A stretch of DNA of 60,189 bases from assembly GCF_003389455.1 (NCBI RefSeq), contig NZ_QUAC01000198.1, positions 40,000 through 100,188 on the forward strand. The letters run 5' to 3'. The stretch's first letter is position 1, and each line of letters opens with the position of its first letter. Source of the stretch: Streptomyces inhibens (lineage in GTDB: Bacteria; Actinomycetota; Actinomycetes; Streptomycetales; Streptomycetaceae). The position numbers were made by a program, and so were the translations under genes. The notes under the pieces were generated by a model. The model saw nothing but the letters and a program-made list of their open reading frames with translations, ran no database searches and was not told the DNA's origin. Positions 10,315-19,390 of the stretch are shown here, one piece after another.

Positions 10315-13300
10315 CGTGCGCTCCAGGGGGTGGTGTCGTCGGTGCGCCCGGCGCCCGACAGTACGGCCTCGGCCAGCGGCGAGGGCAGCAGGACATAGCC
10401 GGCCTCGCGGTCGGCCTTGCGCTCCCAGCGGGTGAGCAGATTGGCCTTGGCGGGCAGCGGGACGCCGGCCAGCAGGGCGGCCAGCCGCGGCGGGCAGCCA
10501 TGGCGGTCCGCGTGGGTCTGCAGGGTGCGGCGGACCTGAGCCCACAGCTCCGCCTCGGTGTCCGGGTGCAGATCGGCCAGCGCCGCGAGCATCTCGGCGA
10601 CATGGTTGACCAGCAGGCAGTACACGACGCGGTCCCAGCCGCGCTGGGCGTCGTACGTCATCGGCGCAGCGATCTGCTCGGGCAGCGAGGCCAGCAGCCC
10701 GGCGTGGTGCTCGGGGACGAGCTTGGTGCCCTCCAGGTCGCGGAAGAGGACCTGTGCGGGCATGCCGTCGCCGTCCACGCAGACCAGGACGTTCTGCAGA
10801 TGCGGCTCCAGCACCAGACCGTGGTCGAAGTAGGCGGCGAGCACCGGCGGGAGCAGCAGGTTGAGGTAGGCGGCCCACCACTCCAGCGCGGCCTGCGGTC
10901 CCGCGCCGTCCAGCAGACGGGAGATATGTGCCGGGCCGGTGGGGTACTCATCGGCGACGGCGGCCGCCAGCAGCGGGGTGGTGCCGGGCAGCAGCCGCTG
11001 GGACAGGCCCTCGCGGACGATGACGCCGAACCCTTCGAGCAGCTCGGTGTCCGGGCGGCCGTCGGCGCCGGGCAGCGCCAGGCTGCGGTAGGCGGGTTCG
11101 CGCAGCACCGCGCTGCCGGGGAAGCGGGTGGCGAGGCCGGTGAGCACCGGTGCCAGCAGCCGGGTCAGCGCCACCGCCCCGGACAGCTCGTAACTGGCGT
11201 TCTTGCGAAGGCAGTTGGTGATCCGGACGTTCAGGCTGAACTTGAGGAACGCGGCGCCGTCGTAGAGCGTGCGCACGGACGCGGTCGCCGCGAACGGCAG
11301 CTCACCGCTGCCCAGTACGCGGATGTCGGCACGGTCCAGGGCCTTCTGAAGGCCGGGGTGGTCGCGCAGCAGCTCGTACTGCCAGGGGTGTACCGGCAGC
11401 AGCCGGTAGCCGTCCGGGACGCCGGGATGCAGCGCGTCCAGCGGTGCGGTGGCGGCGTCGTCGACGGCTTCCTCGGCGATCAGCTCCTCGCGTACGGCGA
11501 GCAGCAGCAGCGGGAAGACGGCCCCGGTCTCGGGCGCGTACGACTGCCAGGCGGCCAGGTCGCCGGTGCGGGCCTTGGGGGTCGGGTGGAAGCGGTGGCC
11601 GAGGATCAGCGACTGCTCGGAGACGACATAGCCGGTCTGCCAGTCCTCCGCGGCACGGTCCGCGGCGGCCGGGCGCTGCCGGGTACGGGCGGCGAGCGCG
11701 GCGGAGACGGCCTGGTGGCTGGAGGCGATCTGAGCCAGGAACTCCTCGTTGTGCACACCGGTCCGCAGCGACAGCTCGGCGTGCACATACTCGGCCAGCC
11801 GGCGCCAGCCGACCTCGGCCCAGCCGTCGGCGGTCTGCTCGGACACCGGGCCGGTGAACCGGTGCGCGCCGAGCAGCGACGTACGGCGCAGCGCGATGCG
11901 CAGCAGCACTCCGCGGCGCGGCAGTCGCAGCAGCAGCTGCCCGTTGTCGACGGCGGTCTGGTGCTCGGGGCCGGACACCTCGCGCAGCAGACAGTTCAGC
12001 AGGGTGTGCGCCACGGCCTCGTCGGCGGTGGGCAGGCCGGTGGGGGTGGTGGGGGCCGGGGCAGTGCCGGGTGAATTGGTCAGCGGAGGCATCGCGGGCT
12101 CCAGCGGGTGCGGGGGGAGACGGGGCAGCAGAACAGGGGCGGCGGTCGCGAGCAAGGTAACCAGGGCGATCGTGGTGCCGGTGAGGAGGGGCGCGGCCGG
12201 GCCGAACCAGTCGTTGCCGATCGCGGCGGCCACGCCGGCGGCGACCGCGCCGGCCTTGGAGAAGAATTCGATCGAGCCGAACAGCCCGCCGGGGGCGCGG
12301 CCCTTGGCGCAGTCCGCGGCCAGTACGGACAGGCAGACCAGACCAAGGGTGAGCCCGGCGCCGAGCACCAGGCGTACCACGATGAAGCCGGTGAGCGAGT
12401 CGGCCAGGCCGTGTCCGGCCAGACCGAGCGCGATACAGCCGAAGCCGAGCGCGATACCGAGCCGGGGGCAGGTGCGGAAGACGGCGTGCACCGCCATCGC
12501 CGCGACCAGATAGCACATATGGGGCAGGGCGAACAGCACGCCGGACACCATCGGGCCGGTGCCCGGAATCCGTTCCTTGATGAGGGAGATCAGGTACGGG
12601 AAGGAGATGACGGTGGAGAAGACGAAGGCGAACTCCAGGGCGTAGAGGGCGCGCAGGGACGCGACCGGGGAACGCCCGGCCGGCTCGGCAGCTGTCCCCC
12701 TCGCCGTCCCGGGCGTCCGCACGGCATCGATCTCCGCCGCGGCCGCCGGGGCTCCCGGCGGCTCCGGCAGCGCCGCGAGCATCACGGCCGCGGTCAGCGG
12801 CAGCACGGCCAGCAGGGCGTACTGGCGGTGCGGCGACAGCCACGGCGTCAGCGAGCCGACGACGATCGGGGCGAAGACCAGTGCCGCCCGCGCGCTGCCC
12901 TGCATCAAGGTCAGCGCCCGGGACAGCGCGCCGCCCTCAAGTGCAGCCCCCAGATAGCCGTTTGATGCGGCAAAGGTGCCGCCGAGGATGCCCTGGAGGA
13001 CCAGCGCCGCGACGAACGTGTCCATCGAGTCGGCCCAGCCGGCCAGCACGAACGCCGCCGCCAGCCCCAACTGCGCCCGCAGCAGCAGCCGTTTCCGTCC
13101 GAAGCGGTCCGCGAGCCGTCCCCACAGTGGTGCGCCGATGGCCCCGAAGATGGTGGGGACGATATAGAGCAGACCGGCCCAGCGGGCGGCGCCGTCGCCG
13201 AGCTCGGGCAGGATCTCGGTGAGATACGGCGGCAGGCCGAGGGCGGCGAACGACGCCACGAAGTAGCAGCCGGCCACGGCGTGCACCTGGCGGCGCGCGA

Positions 13301-13364
13301 GGCCCGGGCGGTCCTTGGTTTCGACGGCGGCCGGCACGACCTGGCGAGAAGTGGCGGTCCTCAC
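10311..13364 (-). CDS. MFS exporter fused to an IucA/IucC siderophore synthetase (PvsC-PvsD-like)
   Basis: One uninterrupted frame of 1,017 residues. Residues 1-400 are a 12-helix major facilitator transporter with the loop motif GRLADRFGRKR and later helices (SLIKERIPGTGPMVSGVLF, FFSKAGAVAAG), expected to export the siderophore. After a linker (PHPLEPAMPPLTNSPG) residues 425-1017 form an NRPS-independent siderophore synthetase: LLPVHPWQYE, SVRTLY, RITNCLRKNASYELSG, LEPHLQNVLV and FRDLEGTK. No stop codon separates the halves. An internal ATG at 12092 has GGAG 6 nt upstream and could also yield a free synthetase. The GTG start overlaps the previous stop (GTGA). In vibrioferrin clusters exporter and synthetase are separate genes, so the fusion is unusual. 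Confidence 0.88.
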   Translation of the reverse strand: MRTATSRQVVPAAVETKDRPGLARRQVHAVAGCYFVASFAALGLPPYLTEILPELGDGAARWAGLLYIVPTIFGAIGAPLWGRLADRFGRKRLLLRAQLGLAAAFVLAGWADSMDTFVAALVLQGILGGTFAASNGYLGAALEGGALSRALTLMQGSARAALVFAPIVVGSLTPWLSPHRQYALLAVLPLTAAVMLAALPEPPGAPAAAAEIDAVRTPGTARGTAAEPAGRSPVASLRALYALEFAFVFSTVISFPYLISLIKERIPGTGPMVSGVLFALPHMCYLVAAMAVHAVFRTCPRLGIALGFGCIALGLAGHGLADSLTGFIVVRLVLGAGLTLGLVCLSVLAADCAKGRAPGGLFGSIEFFSKAGAVAAGVAAAIGNDWFGPAAPLLTGTTIALVTLLATAAPVLLPRLPPHPLEPAMPPLTNSPGTAPAPTTPTGLPTADEAVAHTLLNCLLREVSGPEHQTAVDNGQLLLRLPRRGVLLRIALRRTSLLGAHRFTGPVSEQTADGWAEVGWRRLAEYVHAELSLRTGVHNEEFLAQIASSHQAVSAALAARTRQRPAAADRAAEDWQTGYVVSEQSLILGHRFHPTPKARTGDLAAWQSYAPETGAVFPLLLLAVREELIAEEAVDDAATAPLDALHPGVPDGYRLLPVHPWQYELLRDHPGLQKALDRADIRVLGSGELPFAATASVRTLYDGAAFLKFSLNVRITNCLRKNASYELSGAVALTRLLAPVLTGLATRFPGSAVLREPAYRSLALPGADGRPDTELLEGFGVIVREGLSQRLLPGTTPLLAAAVADEYPTGPAHISRLLDGAGPQAALEWWAAYLNLLLPPVLAAYFDHGLVLEPHLQNVLVCVDGDGMPAQVLFRDLEGTKLVPEHHAGLLASLPEQIAAPMTYDAQRGWDRVVYCLLVNHVAEMLAALADLHPDTEAELWAQVRRTLQTHADRHGCPPRLAALLAGVPLPAKANLLTRWERKADREAGYVLLPSPLAEAVLSGAGRTDDTTPWSAR

Positions 13365-15154
13365 CGGGAAGTCCCCGTCGACAGCAGGTAGTTGGGGCCG
13401 GTGGTGTAGTGCTTGTTGATGTCGGCCGCGCCCGAACGCTCCTTGGAGAGCAGGGTCCCGGCGCTGACCATCGCCTTGATGGGGAGGTGCGGGGCGTCCA
13501 GGACGTACGCGCGCAGCGCGGCCCCCGGGTCGCCGGGGCCGGTGCCCAGCCGCTCGATGGCCTCGGCGAGCCGGTCGCGGACCAGACCCAGCAGCCGCGC
13601 GAGCGGTGCACGCCCGTGCCGGGCCAGCCCGAAGGCGTACGAACCGGCGCACAGATGGACGGTGATGGTGGCGAACAGGTCCAGCACCGGCCGGTCGTTC
13701 TCGGCGAAGATCCGAGGGTCGGCGAAGACCGTGGGGTCCACAGCGTCGGCTCCCAGCGTGTCCCGCAGCCGGGCGGTGTTGATCCGTGGCCCGTCGTTGT
13801 CCTTGAACAGCAGCCGCAGCCGGGTGCCGTCCGCCGCGTGGTCCAGCACCAGCGAGATGTTCTGCTGATGGGACTCCAGCGCGATGCCGTAGCCGAAGAG
13901 CGTGGTCTGCCAGTCGAAGAGCAGGGCGAGGCAGGCGTCCAGCAGGGCGAGCGGATCGCCGCCGTAGAAGCGGTCCGCGAGGTGGTCGATCACCAGCCGC
14001 CCGCCGGGCGCCCGGCCGAGCAGTGCGGCCATCGGCACCACGGCACTGCCCTCCAGCCCCGCGGGGTAGCGGCGGCACAGCACGGTCAGCAGCTCGTGGC
14101 CGGCGTGCGCGTAGACGGTCTCGTCGGCCTGCAGGACCGACTCCCGAAAGCGCGGCTCGCGGGCGATCACGGTCTCCAGCAGCCGCTGACCCTCGGCACC
14201 GTCGATGAGCGTACGGGGCTTGATGGTGCGCCGGTTCCGCAGGCCCAGCGTGGCGGTGGCCAGCGGCAGCTTCAGATGCGTCCGTGGGTCGGCGGTCAGC
14301 GCCACGGTGCGCATCGACAGGGTCGGTACGACATCGACCACGGCGCGCTCGGACAGCACCGCCTCGCCCTCCAGGCCGGTCTCGCGCAGCGCGCCGTCCA
14401 GCGGGTCGCCGAGCGTCAACGGGTGGATGGGAAGGGCGAGATGACTGCCGTCGAGGTGGGGGAGGCCCAGGTCGGCGGGCGTCGGCCAACAGGCGGGCAG
14501 CGTCGCCCCGCCGCCCGGCAGGGTGACCGCGGCGCGCGGCAGGGCGAGCCAGCGCAGCGTGAAGTCCGGCCGGAACTCGGGTGCGTACGCGCGCAGTTGG
14601 TCCTCGTCCAGCCCGGAGCGCCCGCGGGCGGTCGGGTAGACGGGGTGGTCGAGCCGGGCGGCGAGCGTGTCGTACGCCAGGCCGCCGTCCAGCCCCGACC
14701 AGCCACCGGGATCCGGTCCATGACGAAGGGTCAGTTCGTCCTCGACCTCGTCCCGGCTCCGGGCGTGCAGCCGCATCGTCGCCAGGGTCTGGCGGCACTC
14801 CTCGGCGAAGGCGTCGAAGCCCTCGTGGTCGACGGGATCGGCGAGCGCGCGCAGCGCCGCGAGGACCTCGTCGATCGTGGTCAGCCGGGCGCCGTCGGAC
14901 TCGCGGACCAGGAGTGGCAGCCGCGCCGCGTACGCGCTCTGGTAGCCGTCCTCGCCGAGGGGCAGCAGCAGCGCCCCGGCGGCCTCGTCGGCGGGCAGCC
15001 GCAGCCAGGGGCCGTCCGGCCGCTCCAGCAGCGTGCCGCGGGTGCGCAGACCGACCACGTCCTCGCGCAGCAGCGCGCCGAGGACACGCAGCAGCAGCCC
15101 GGCTTCCTCGGCGGTCCCGGCCCGGTCGGTTGCGGTGTCGAGCGCGACGGTCAC
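13361..15154 (-). CDS. IucA/IucC family siderophore synthetase (PvsB-like)
   Basis: A 597-residue NRPS-independent siderophore synthetase, which adenylates a carboxylate (citrate or 2-oxoglutarate type) and couples it to an amine or alcohol. Family marks are HPLTLGDP, SMRTVALTADPRTHLKLPLA, YGIALESHQQN and FKDNDGPRIN, plus the C-terminal FhuF-like part ending HYTTGPNYLLSTGTSR. The GTG start overlaps the TGA of the ATP-grasp gene and its own stop overlaps the next GTG, so translation is coupled throughout. It sits at the pvsB position. I cannot assign its substrate class from motifs with certainty. Confidence 0.9.
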   Translation of the reverse strand: MTVALDTATDRAGTAEEAGLLLRVLGALLREDVVGLRTRGTLLERPDGPWLRLPADEAAGALLLPLGEDGYQSAYAARLPLLVRESDGARLTTIDEVLAALRALADPVDHEGFDAFAEECRQTLATMRLHARSRDEVEDELTLRHGPDPGGWSGLDGGLAYDTLAARLDHPVYPTARGRSGLDEDQLRAYAPEFRPDFTLRWLALPRAAVTLPGGGATLPACWPTPADLGLPHLDGSHLALPIHPLTLGDPLDGALRETGLEGEAVLSERAVVDVVPTLSMRTVALTADPRTHLKLPLATATLGLRNRRTIKPRTLIDGAEGQRLLETVIAREPRFRESVLQADETVYAHAGHELLTVLCRRYPAGLEGSAVVPMAALLGRAPGGRLVIDHLADRFYGGDPLALLDACLALLFDWQTTLFGYGIALESHQQNISLVLDHAADGTRLRLLFKDNDGPRINTARLRDTLGADAVDPTVFADPRIFAENDRPVLDLFATITVHLCAGSYAFGLARHGRAPLARLLGLVRDRLAEAIERLGTGPGDPGAALRAYVLDAPHLPIKAMVSAGTLLSKERSGAADINKHYTTGPNYLLSTGTSR

Positions 15155-16341
15155 GACGATATCTCCCAGCGCTCGGCCGCGAAGAAGTCGTCCGACACCC
15201 GGTCCACGGCGCCCCGGTCGGTGCCGGTGGCCCGCAGTACGCCGAGGTAGTCGCGGTTGGTGCGGTAGTGCGGGTGCTCGGTGCCGACCGCGCGCAGCGG
15301 CCGGTAGGAGAGCCGTACGCCGTCCACCGTCCGGTCCGAGGCGGCGGGCGCCGCGGTGAGCGTCCCGGCCCGGTCGGCGCAGGCGTACTCCACCCGGCCC
15401 GCCCCGTCGCGCCGCGCGCCCAGGTCGGCGGGCAGCGGCTCGCCCAGGTGCGTCCGCAGGATGTGCTCGAAGAGGGGGATGCCCAGGACCTGCGCGAGCA
15501 GCAGATCGCACTGGTCCCCGATGACGCGGTAGTTCACCTCGATGAGCCGCGCGCGGCCCTCGTGCACCACGAATTCCGTGTGGCAGGCGCCGAACCCGAC
15601 GCCCAGCGCGTCGAGTTGGGCCAGCACCTGCGCGACCACGGGTTCGGGGTGGGCGGCGACGAAATCGAGCCGCTCCTCGATGAAGGCCGGCGGGGCGGAG
15701 ACGGCGGTGTGGAAGCCGCCCAGGACATGCCGTACGCGGCCGTCGCCGAGGGTCTCCAGGGTGTAGAGCTCACCGGCGAGGAACTCCTCGGCGACCAGCG
15801 CCGCCTGCGGGCGTCGCGCCTGGATCTCCTTGGCGAGCGCCACCAGCTCCTCCGGGCCCTCGGCGAGCACCACATCCTCGCTCGCCACGCCCTCGCGGGG
15901 CTTGAGGACACAGGGGTAGGGCAGGCCGGCGGCGGTGAGCGTGGACGGGTCCTGGCCGGCGGCGAGCTCCGCGGACCGTACGGTGTCGACGCCGGCCGCG
16001 GCGAGATGGCGGCGCATCTCGGCCTTGTTCTTGGCGCGCAGCGCGGCCCGCCAGTCCTTGCCGGGCAGCCCGAAGTACTCGGCGACCAGGGCGGCTTGGG
16101 TCTGCAGATGGTCGCTGTTGGTGAAGACCGCGGAGGCGGGGTGGTGGCTTGCCATGCGGGTGATGACGGCGCGGAAGTCATGGACGTCGCACTCCAGGAC
16201 CTCGGTCCGAGGGGAGACGCGCCGGTGCGCTTCGGGCCGGTCCGTCAGGATCGTGAGATCGAGGCCGAGCCGGGCGGCGGCAGGAAGGAATCCATCGGTG
16301 ACCGAGTCGGTGGGGTTGAGTGCGAGCAGGTACATCCGCAT
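15151..16341 (-). CDS. ATP-grasp ligase of siderophore synthesis (PvsA-like)
   Basis: A 396-residue ATP-grasp enzyme that should form an amide from a carboxylate and an amine with ATP. PCVLKPREGVASEDVV carries the nucleotide-binding lysine and glycine-rich loop, and ARLIEVNYRVIGDQ holds the Mg-binding Glu/Asn. In vibrioferrin the equivalent PvsA ligates an amino acid. I prefer the ATG at 16341 (MRMYLLALN), because AGAGG lies 8 nt upstream and the residues match a family N-terminus. An in-frame ATG at 16380 adds 13 residues but has no ribosome site. A 50- to 90-nt gap separates it from the lipoprotein gene, which is probably still on the same transcript. Confidence 0.86.
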   Translation of the reverse strand: MRMYLLALNPTDSVTDGFLPAAARLGLDLTILTDRPEAHRRVSPRTEVLECDVHDFRAVITRMASHHPASAVFTNSDHLQTQAALVAEYFGLPGKDWRAALRAKNKAEMRRHLAAAGVDTVRSAELAAGQDPSTLTAAGLPYPCVLKPREGVASEDVVLAEGPEELVALAKEIQARRPQAALVAEEFLAGELYTLETLGDGRVRHVLGGFHTAVSAPPAFIEERLDFVAAHPEPVVAQVLAQLDALGVGFGACHTEFVVHEGRARLIEVNYRVIGDQCDLLLAQVLGIPLFEHILRTHLGEPLPADLGARRDGAGRVEYACADRAGTLTAAPAASDRTVDGVRLSYRPLRAVGTEHPHYRTNRDYLGVLRATGTDRGAVDRVSDDFFAAERWEISS

Positions 16342-16430
16342 GTGCGGGGCCTCTTCGGGATCGAGGGCGGTGCGGGACATCGGGGCGGGGGCTGGGCGGG
16401 CTGTGGGGGCGGCGCCCCACCCCTGGGGAT

Positions 16431-17450
16431 TCAGCTCTTGGGCAGCTGCACACCGGTGGCCTTGGCCACGTCGGCGAGCATGTGCTCCGCGGCCTGGATG
16501 CCGATACCGGACATCCAGGTCTCGTCCGGCACGTTGAAGACCCTGTGGTGCTTGACGGCCGGCAGGTCCTTCCAGACCGGGTTGGACGTGACGTCCTTCT
16601 GCTGGGTCTTGTCCGGCGTGTCCGCCACGGTCACGAACACCAGGTCGGCGTCGGCCTTGTCGATCTGCTCCGCGCTGACGTCGAGCATCGTCCTGGCCGG
16701 GTCGGTGGAGCTCTGCGACGCCGGCCGGGCCAGCCCGATGTCGTCCAGGACCACACCGCTGTAGGAGGACTTCTGGTAGAGGCGGGTCGGGCCGGCGACG
16801 AAGCGGACCACGGAGGCCGACGGCATCTTGCCGTACTTCTTCTTGATGGCCGCACCCAGCGCCTTGGCCCGCGCCTCGTACCCCTTGAGCCTCTTGTCGG
16901 CCTGCTTCTCCAGGCCCAGGGCCTTGGCGTGGACCTTCAGATTGGCCTTCCAGGGGCCGCCGGTGGTCTCGGTGAAGACGGTCGGCGCGATGTCCTTGAG
17001 CTTGTCGTAGATCTTCTCGTGCCGGACCTTGGAGGACAGGATCAGGTCGGGCCTGAGCGAGATGATCTTCTCAAGGTTGGGCTCCAGCAGCGGACCGACG
17101 TCCGTCACGCCCCCGATCTCGTCCTTGAGGTAGGAGGGGAAGCCGCCCTCGGTCTTCATGTGCGGGGAGACCGCACCGACCGGCTTGACGCCGAGCGTGG
17201 TGACATCGTCGAGCTCACCGGTGTCCAGGACGACGACGCGCTTGGGCCGGTCGGGGATCTTCACCTCGCCGCCGAGAGCGCTCTTGACCGTACGCGGGAA
17301 GGCACCGGCGTCGGCGCCGCCCTTCGCCGAGTCGTCGGCGGCGGGGGACGTGGCGCCGCCGCAGGCGGAGAGGGCGGCGGTGCCCAGGGCGACGGCGAGC
17401 AGTGCGGCCGGCAGCCGGCCAAGGCCAGGGGAAACGGATCGGTCCAGCAT
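16431..17450 (-). CDS. Ferric-siderophore ABC transporter substrate-binding lipoprotein
   Basis: A 339-residue FecB/FepB-type periplasmic-binding protein anchored to the membrane by lipid. The signal peptide ends in the lipobox ALSAC with the lipidated Cys at residue 30. A Ser/Gly-rich tether precedes the TroA-like lobes: PKRVVVLDTGELDDVTTLG, LRPDLILSSKVRHEKIYDKL and, near the end, GIGIQAAEHMLADVAKATG. It should capture the iron-loaded siderophore made by the downstream genes. It sits between the transport and biosynthesis genes in one direction. Confidence 0.93.
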   Translation of the reverse strand: MLDRSVSPGLGRLPAALLAVALGTAALSACGGATSPAADDSAKGGADAGAFPRTVKSALGGEVKIPDRPKRVVVLDTGELDDVTTLGVKPVGAVSPHMKTEGGFPSYLKDEIGGVTDVGPLLEPNLEKIISLRPDLILSSKVRHEKIYDKLKDIAPTVFTETTGGPWKANLKVHAKALGLEKQADKRLKGYEARAKALGAAIKKKYGKMPSASVVRFVAGPTRLYQKSSYSGVVLDDIGLARPASQSSTDPARTMLDVSAEQIDKADADLVFVTVADTPDKTQQKDVTSNPVWKDLPAVKHHRVFNVPDETWMSGIGIQAAEHMLADVAKATGVQLPKS

Positions 17451-17516
17451 GAGGGTTCGACTTCCTGGGAGGGGACGGAGCGGAGAGGGAAACGCTCGTG
17501 GGGGAGAGCGGTCGGG

Positions 17517-18329
17517 TCAGGCGGTCACGGCGGGGTGCCGTTGCGCGCTGCTCTTGGGGACGACCAGCGGGGTGCCGGTCTCGGGGTCGGGGATCACCCG
17601 GCAGTCCACGTCGAACACGGACTTGACCAGCTCCGCGTCGAGTACGTCCGCCGGGGCGCCGGCCGCCGCCAGCTGCCCGTCCTTGAGGACCACGAGGTGA
17701 TCCGCGTAGCGGGCGGCCTGCCCGAGGTCGTGCAGCACCATCACCACGGTGCGCCCCGCCTCGGAGTGCAGCGCGGCGACCAGATCGAGGACATCGAGCT
17801 GGTGCCGCAGGTCCAGGAAGGTGGTGGGCTCGTCGAGCAGCAGCAGATCGGTGTCCTGCGCCAGCGCCAGGGCGATCCAGGCGCGCTGGCGCTGGCCACC
17901 GGAGAGCTGGTCTACGGGCTGATCGCGCAGCGGGGCGGTGCCGGTGCGCCGCAGCGCCTCCTCCACCGCCTGGTGATCGGCCGACGACCAGGGGCTCAGC
18001 AGCCGCTGGTGCGGGTAGCGGCCGAGCCGTACCAGCGCCTCGACGGTGATCGCGTCGGGGGTGACCGGCTGCTGGGGGAGCAGCCCCATCCGCAGGGCGA
18101 GCGCACGGGCCGGCATCCGGTGGATATCGGCGCCGTCCAGCGCGACGGTGCCGGCGGCCGGCGCCAGCAGCCGGGTCAGACCGCGCAACAGGGTCGATTT
18201 TCCACAGGCGTTGGGGCCGACGACGGCGGTGACGGCGCCGCCGGGCAGCACCAGATCGAGGCCGCCGACGATCAGCCGGTCGCCGTAGCGCAGGTCGAGT
18301 CCGTGGGTGGAGAGCTGGTTGGCGGTCAT
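17517..18329 (-). CDS. Ferric-siderophore ABC transporter ATP-binding protein
   Basis: A 270-residue FecE/FepC-type ATPase that powers siderophore import. The Walker A motif is GPNACGKST, with Ala-Cys where Gly-Ser or Gly-Ala is commoner. The Q-loop lies in LLPQQPVTPDAITVEALV, the signature is QLSGGQRQRAWIA, Walker B is DLLLLDEPTTFLDL and the switch His is in VMVLHDLGQAARYADH. Its ATG overlaps the upstream permease stop (ATGA), so subunits are translationally coupled. Cytoplasmic face of the membrane. Confidence 0.95.
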   Translation of the reverse strand: MTANQLSTHGLDLRYGDRLIVGGLDLVLPGGAVTAVVGPNACGKSTLLRGLTRLLAPAAGTVALDGADIHRMPARALALRMGLLPQQPVTPDAITVEALVRLGRYPHQRLLSPWSSADHQAVEEALRRTGTAPLRDQPVDQLSGGQRQRAWIALALAQDTDLLLLDEPTTFLDLRHQLDVLDLVAALHSEAGRTVVMVLHDLGQAARYADHLVVLKDGQLAAAGAPADVLDAELVKSVFDVDCRVIPDPETGTPLVVPKSSAQRHPAVTA

Positions 18330-19390
18330 CGGACACTCCTGTTGACGGAACTGCTCTGACGGATCATCAGCACCAGTAGCCAGGGCGCGCCCAGAGTGGC
18401 GGTGACCACCCCGACCGGCAGCCCGCTGACCGGCAGCAGATGCTGCGTCACCAGATCGGAGGCGAGCAGCAGTACGGCACCGGCGAGGCCGGACAGCGCC
18501 GTCGTCCCCGCGGTCGGCGGCCCGGCGAGGAACCGCACCATGTGCGGGACGGCCAGCGCGACGAAGGCGACCGGGCCGGCGAGCGAGGCGGCCAGCGAGG
18601 CCGGCACGATGGCGACGACCAGGACCTGGAGGCGTGCGGCGTGGGTGTTCAGGCCGAGCGCGCCGGCCGAGTCGTCGCCCAGGTCGAGTACGGCCAGCCG
18701 GCGGTGCAGGGCGAACGCGACGGCCAGCGCCACGGCCACCGCCCCGCCCGCCGACCACACTTCGGTCCAGGTCCGCCCGTACACCGAACCCGTCGTCCAC
18801 TGCAGCGCCGAGCCGGCGAGCTCGGCCGGGAAGCGGACGACCATGAAGTTCACCGCCGCGTACAGGCCCGCCTGCACCGCGAGAGCGACCAGCACCAGCC
18901 GGGTCACACTGACCCCGGCGCGCCAGGCGAACACCCCCAGCAGCACCGCGGCGAGCAGCCCGCCGCCGAGCGCCGCCAGCGGGATCAGTGCCTGCGAGGC
19001 CCCGGCGGCCAGCATCGCCACCGCGCCGAACGAGGCGCCGCCGGTCACCCCCATCACATCGGGGGAGGCCAGCGGATTACGGAACAGCCGCTGGAGCAGG
19101 GCGCCGGCCACCGCCAGCCCCGCCCCCGCGACGATCGCCGCGACCATCCGCGGAGCCCGGAACTCCTGGACCACCAGCACGGTCGCGAAATCACCGACGC
19201 CGAACAGGCCCTTGACCGCGTCGACGGGCGGCAGCGGCATATCGCCGTTGGCCACCGCCACCGTCACCAGCGCGCAGAGCACCACGACGCCGGCGACGGC
19301 GAGCAGCGGTGTCCGGCGGCGCCCGGGCCGGTGCCCGGTGGCGGGAGACAGGGCGCCGGCCGGCTTCCCGTTCCGTACGACGTCGCTCAT
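18326..19390 (-). CDS. FecCD-family siderophore permease
   Basis: A 354-residue polytopic membrane protein with about nine to ten hydrophobic helices after a 25-residue cytoplasmic, Arg-rich N-terminus. Family marks are QEFRAPRMVAAIVAGAGLAVAGALLQ, NPLASPDVMGVTGGASFGAV and the C-terminal PVSGLPVGVVTATLGAPWLLVLM. It forms a heterodimeric channel with the adjacent permease and couples to the ATPase. The ATG overlaps the previous stop by 4 nt. Confidence 0.95.
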   Translation of the reverse strand: MSDVVRNGKPAGALSPATGHRPGRRRTPLLAVAGVVVLCALVTVAVANGDMPLPPVDAVKGLFGVGDFATVLVVQEFRAPRMVAAIVAGAGLAVAGALLQRLFRNPLASPDVMGVTGGASFGAVAMLAAGASQALIPLAALGGGLLAAVLLGVFAWRAGVSVTRLVLVALAVQAGLYAAVNFMVVRFPAELAGSALQWTTGSVYGRTWTEVWSAGGAVAVALAVAFALHRRLAVLDLGDDSAGALGLNTHAARLQVLVVAIVPASLAASLAGPVAFVALAVPHMVRFLAGPPTAGTTALSGLAGAVLLLASDLVTQHLLPVSGLPVGVVTATLGAPWLLVLMIRQSSSVNRSVR

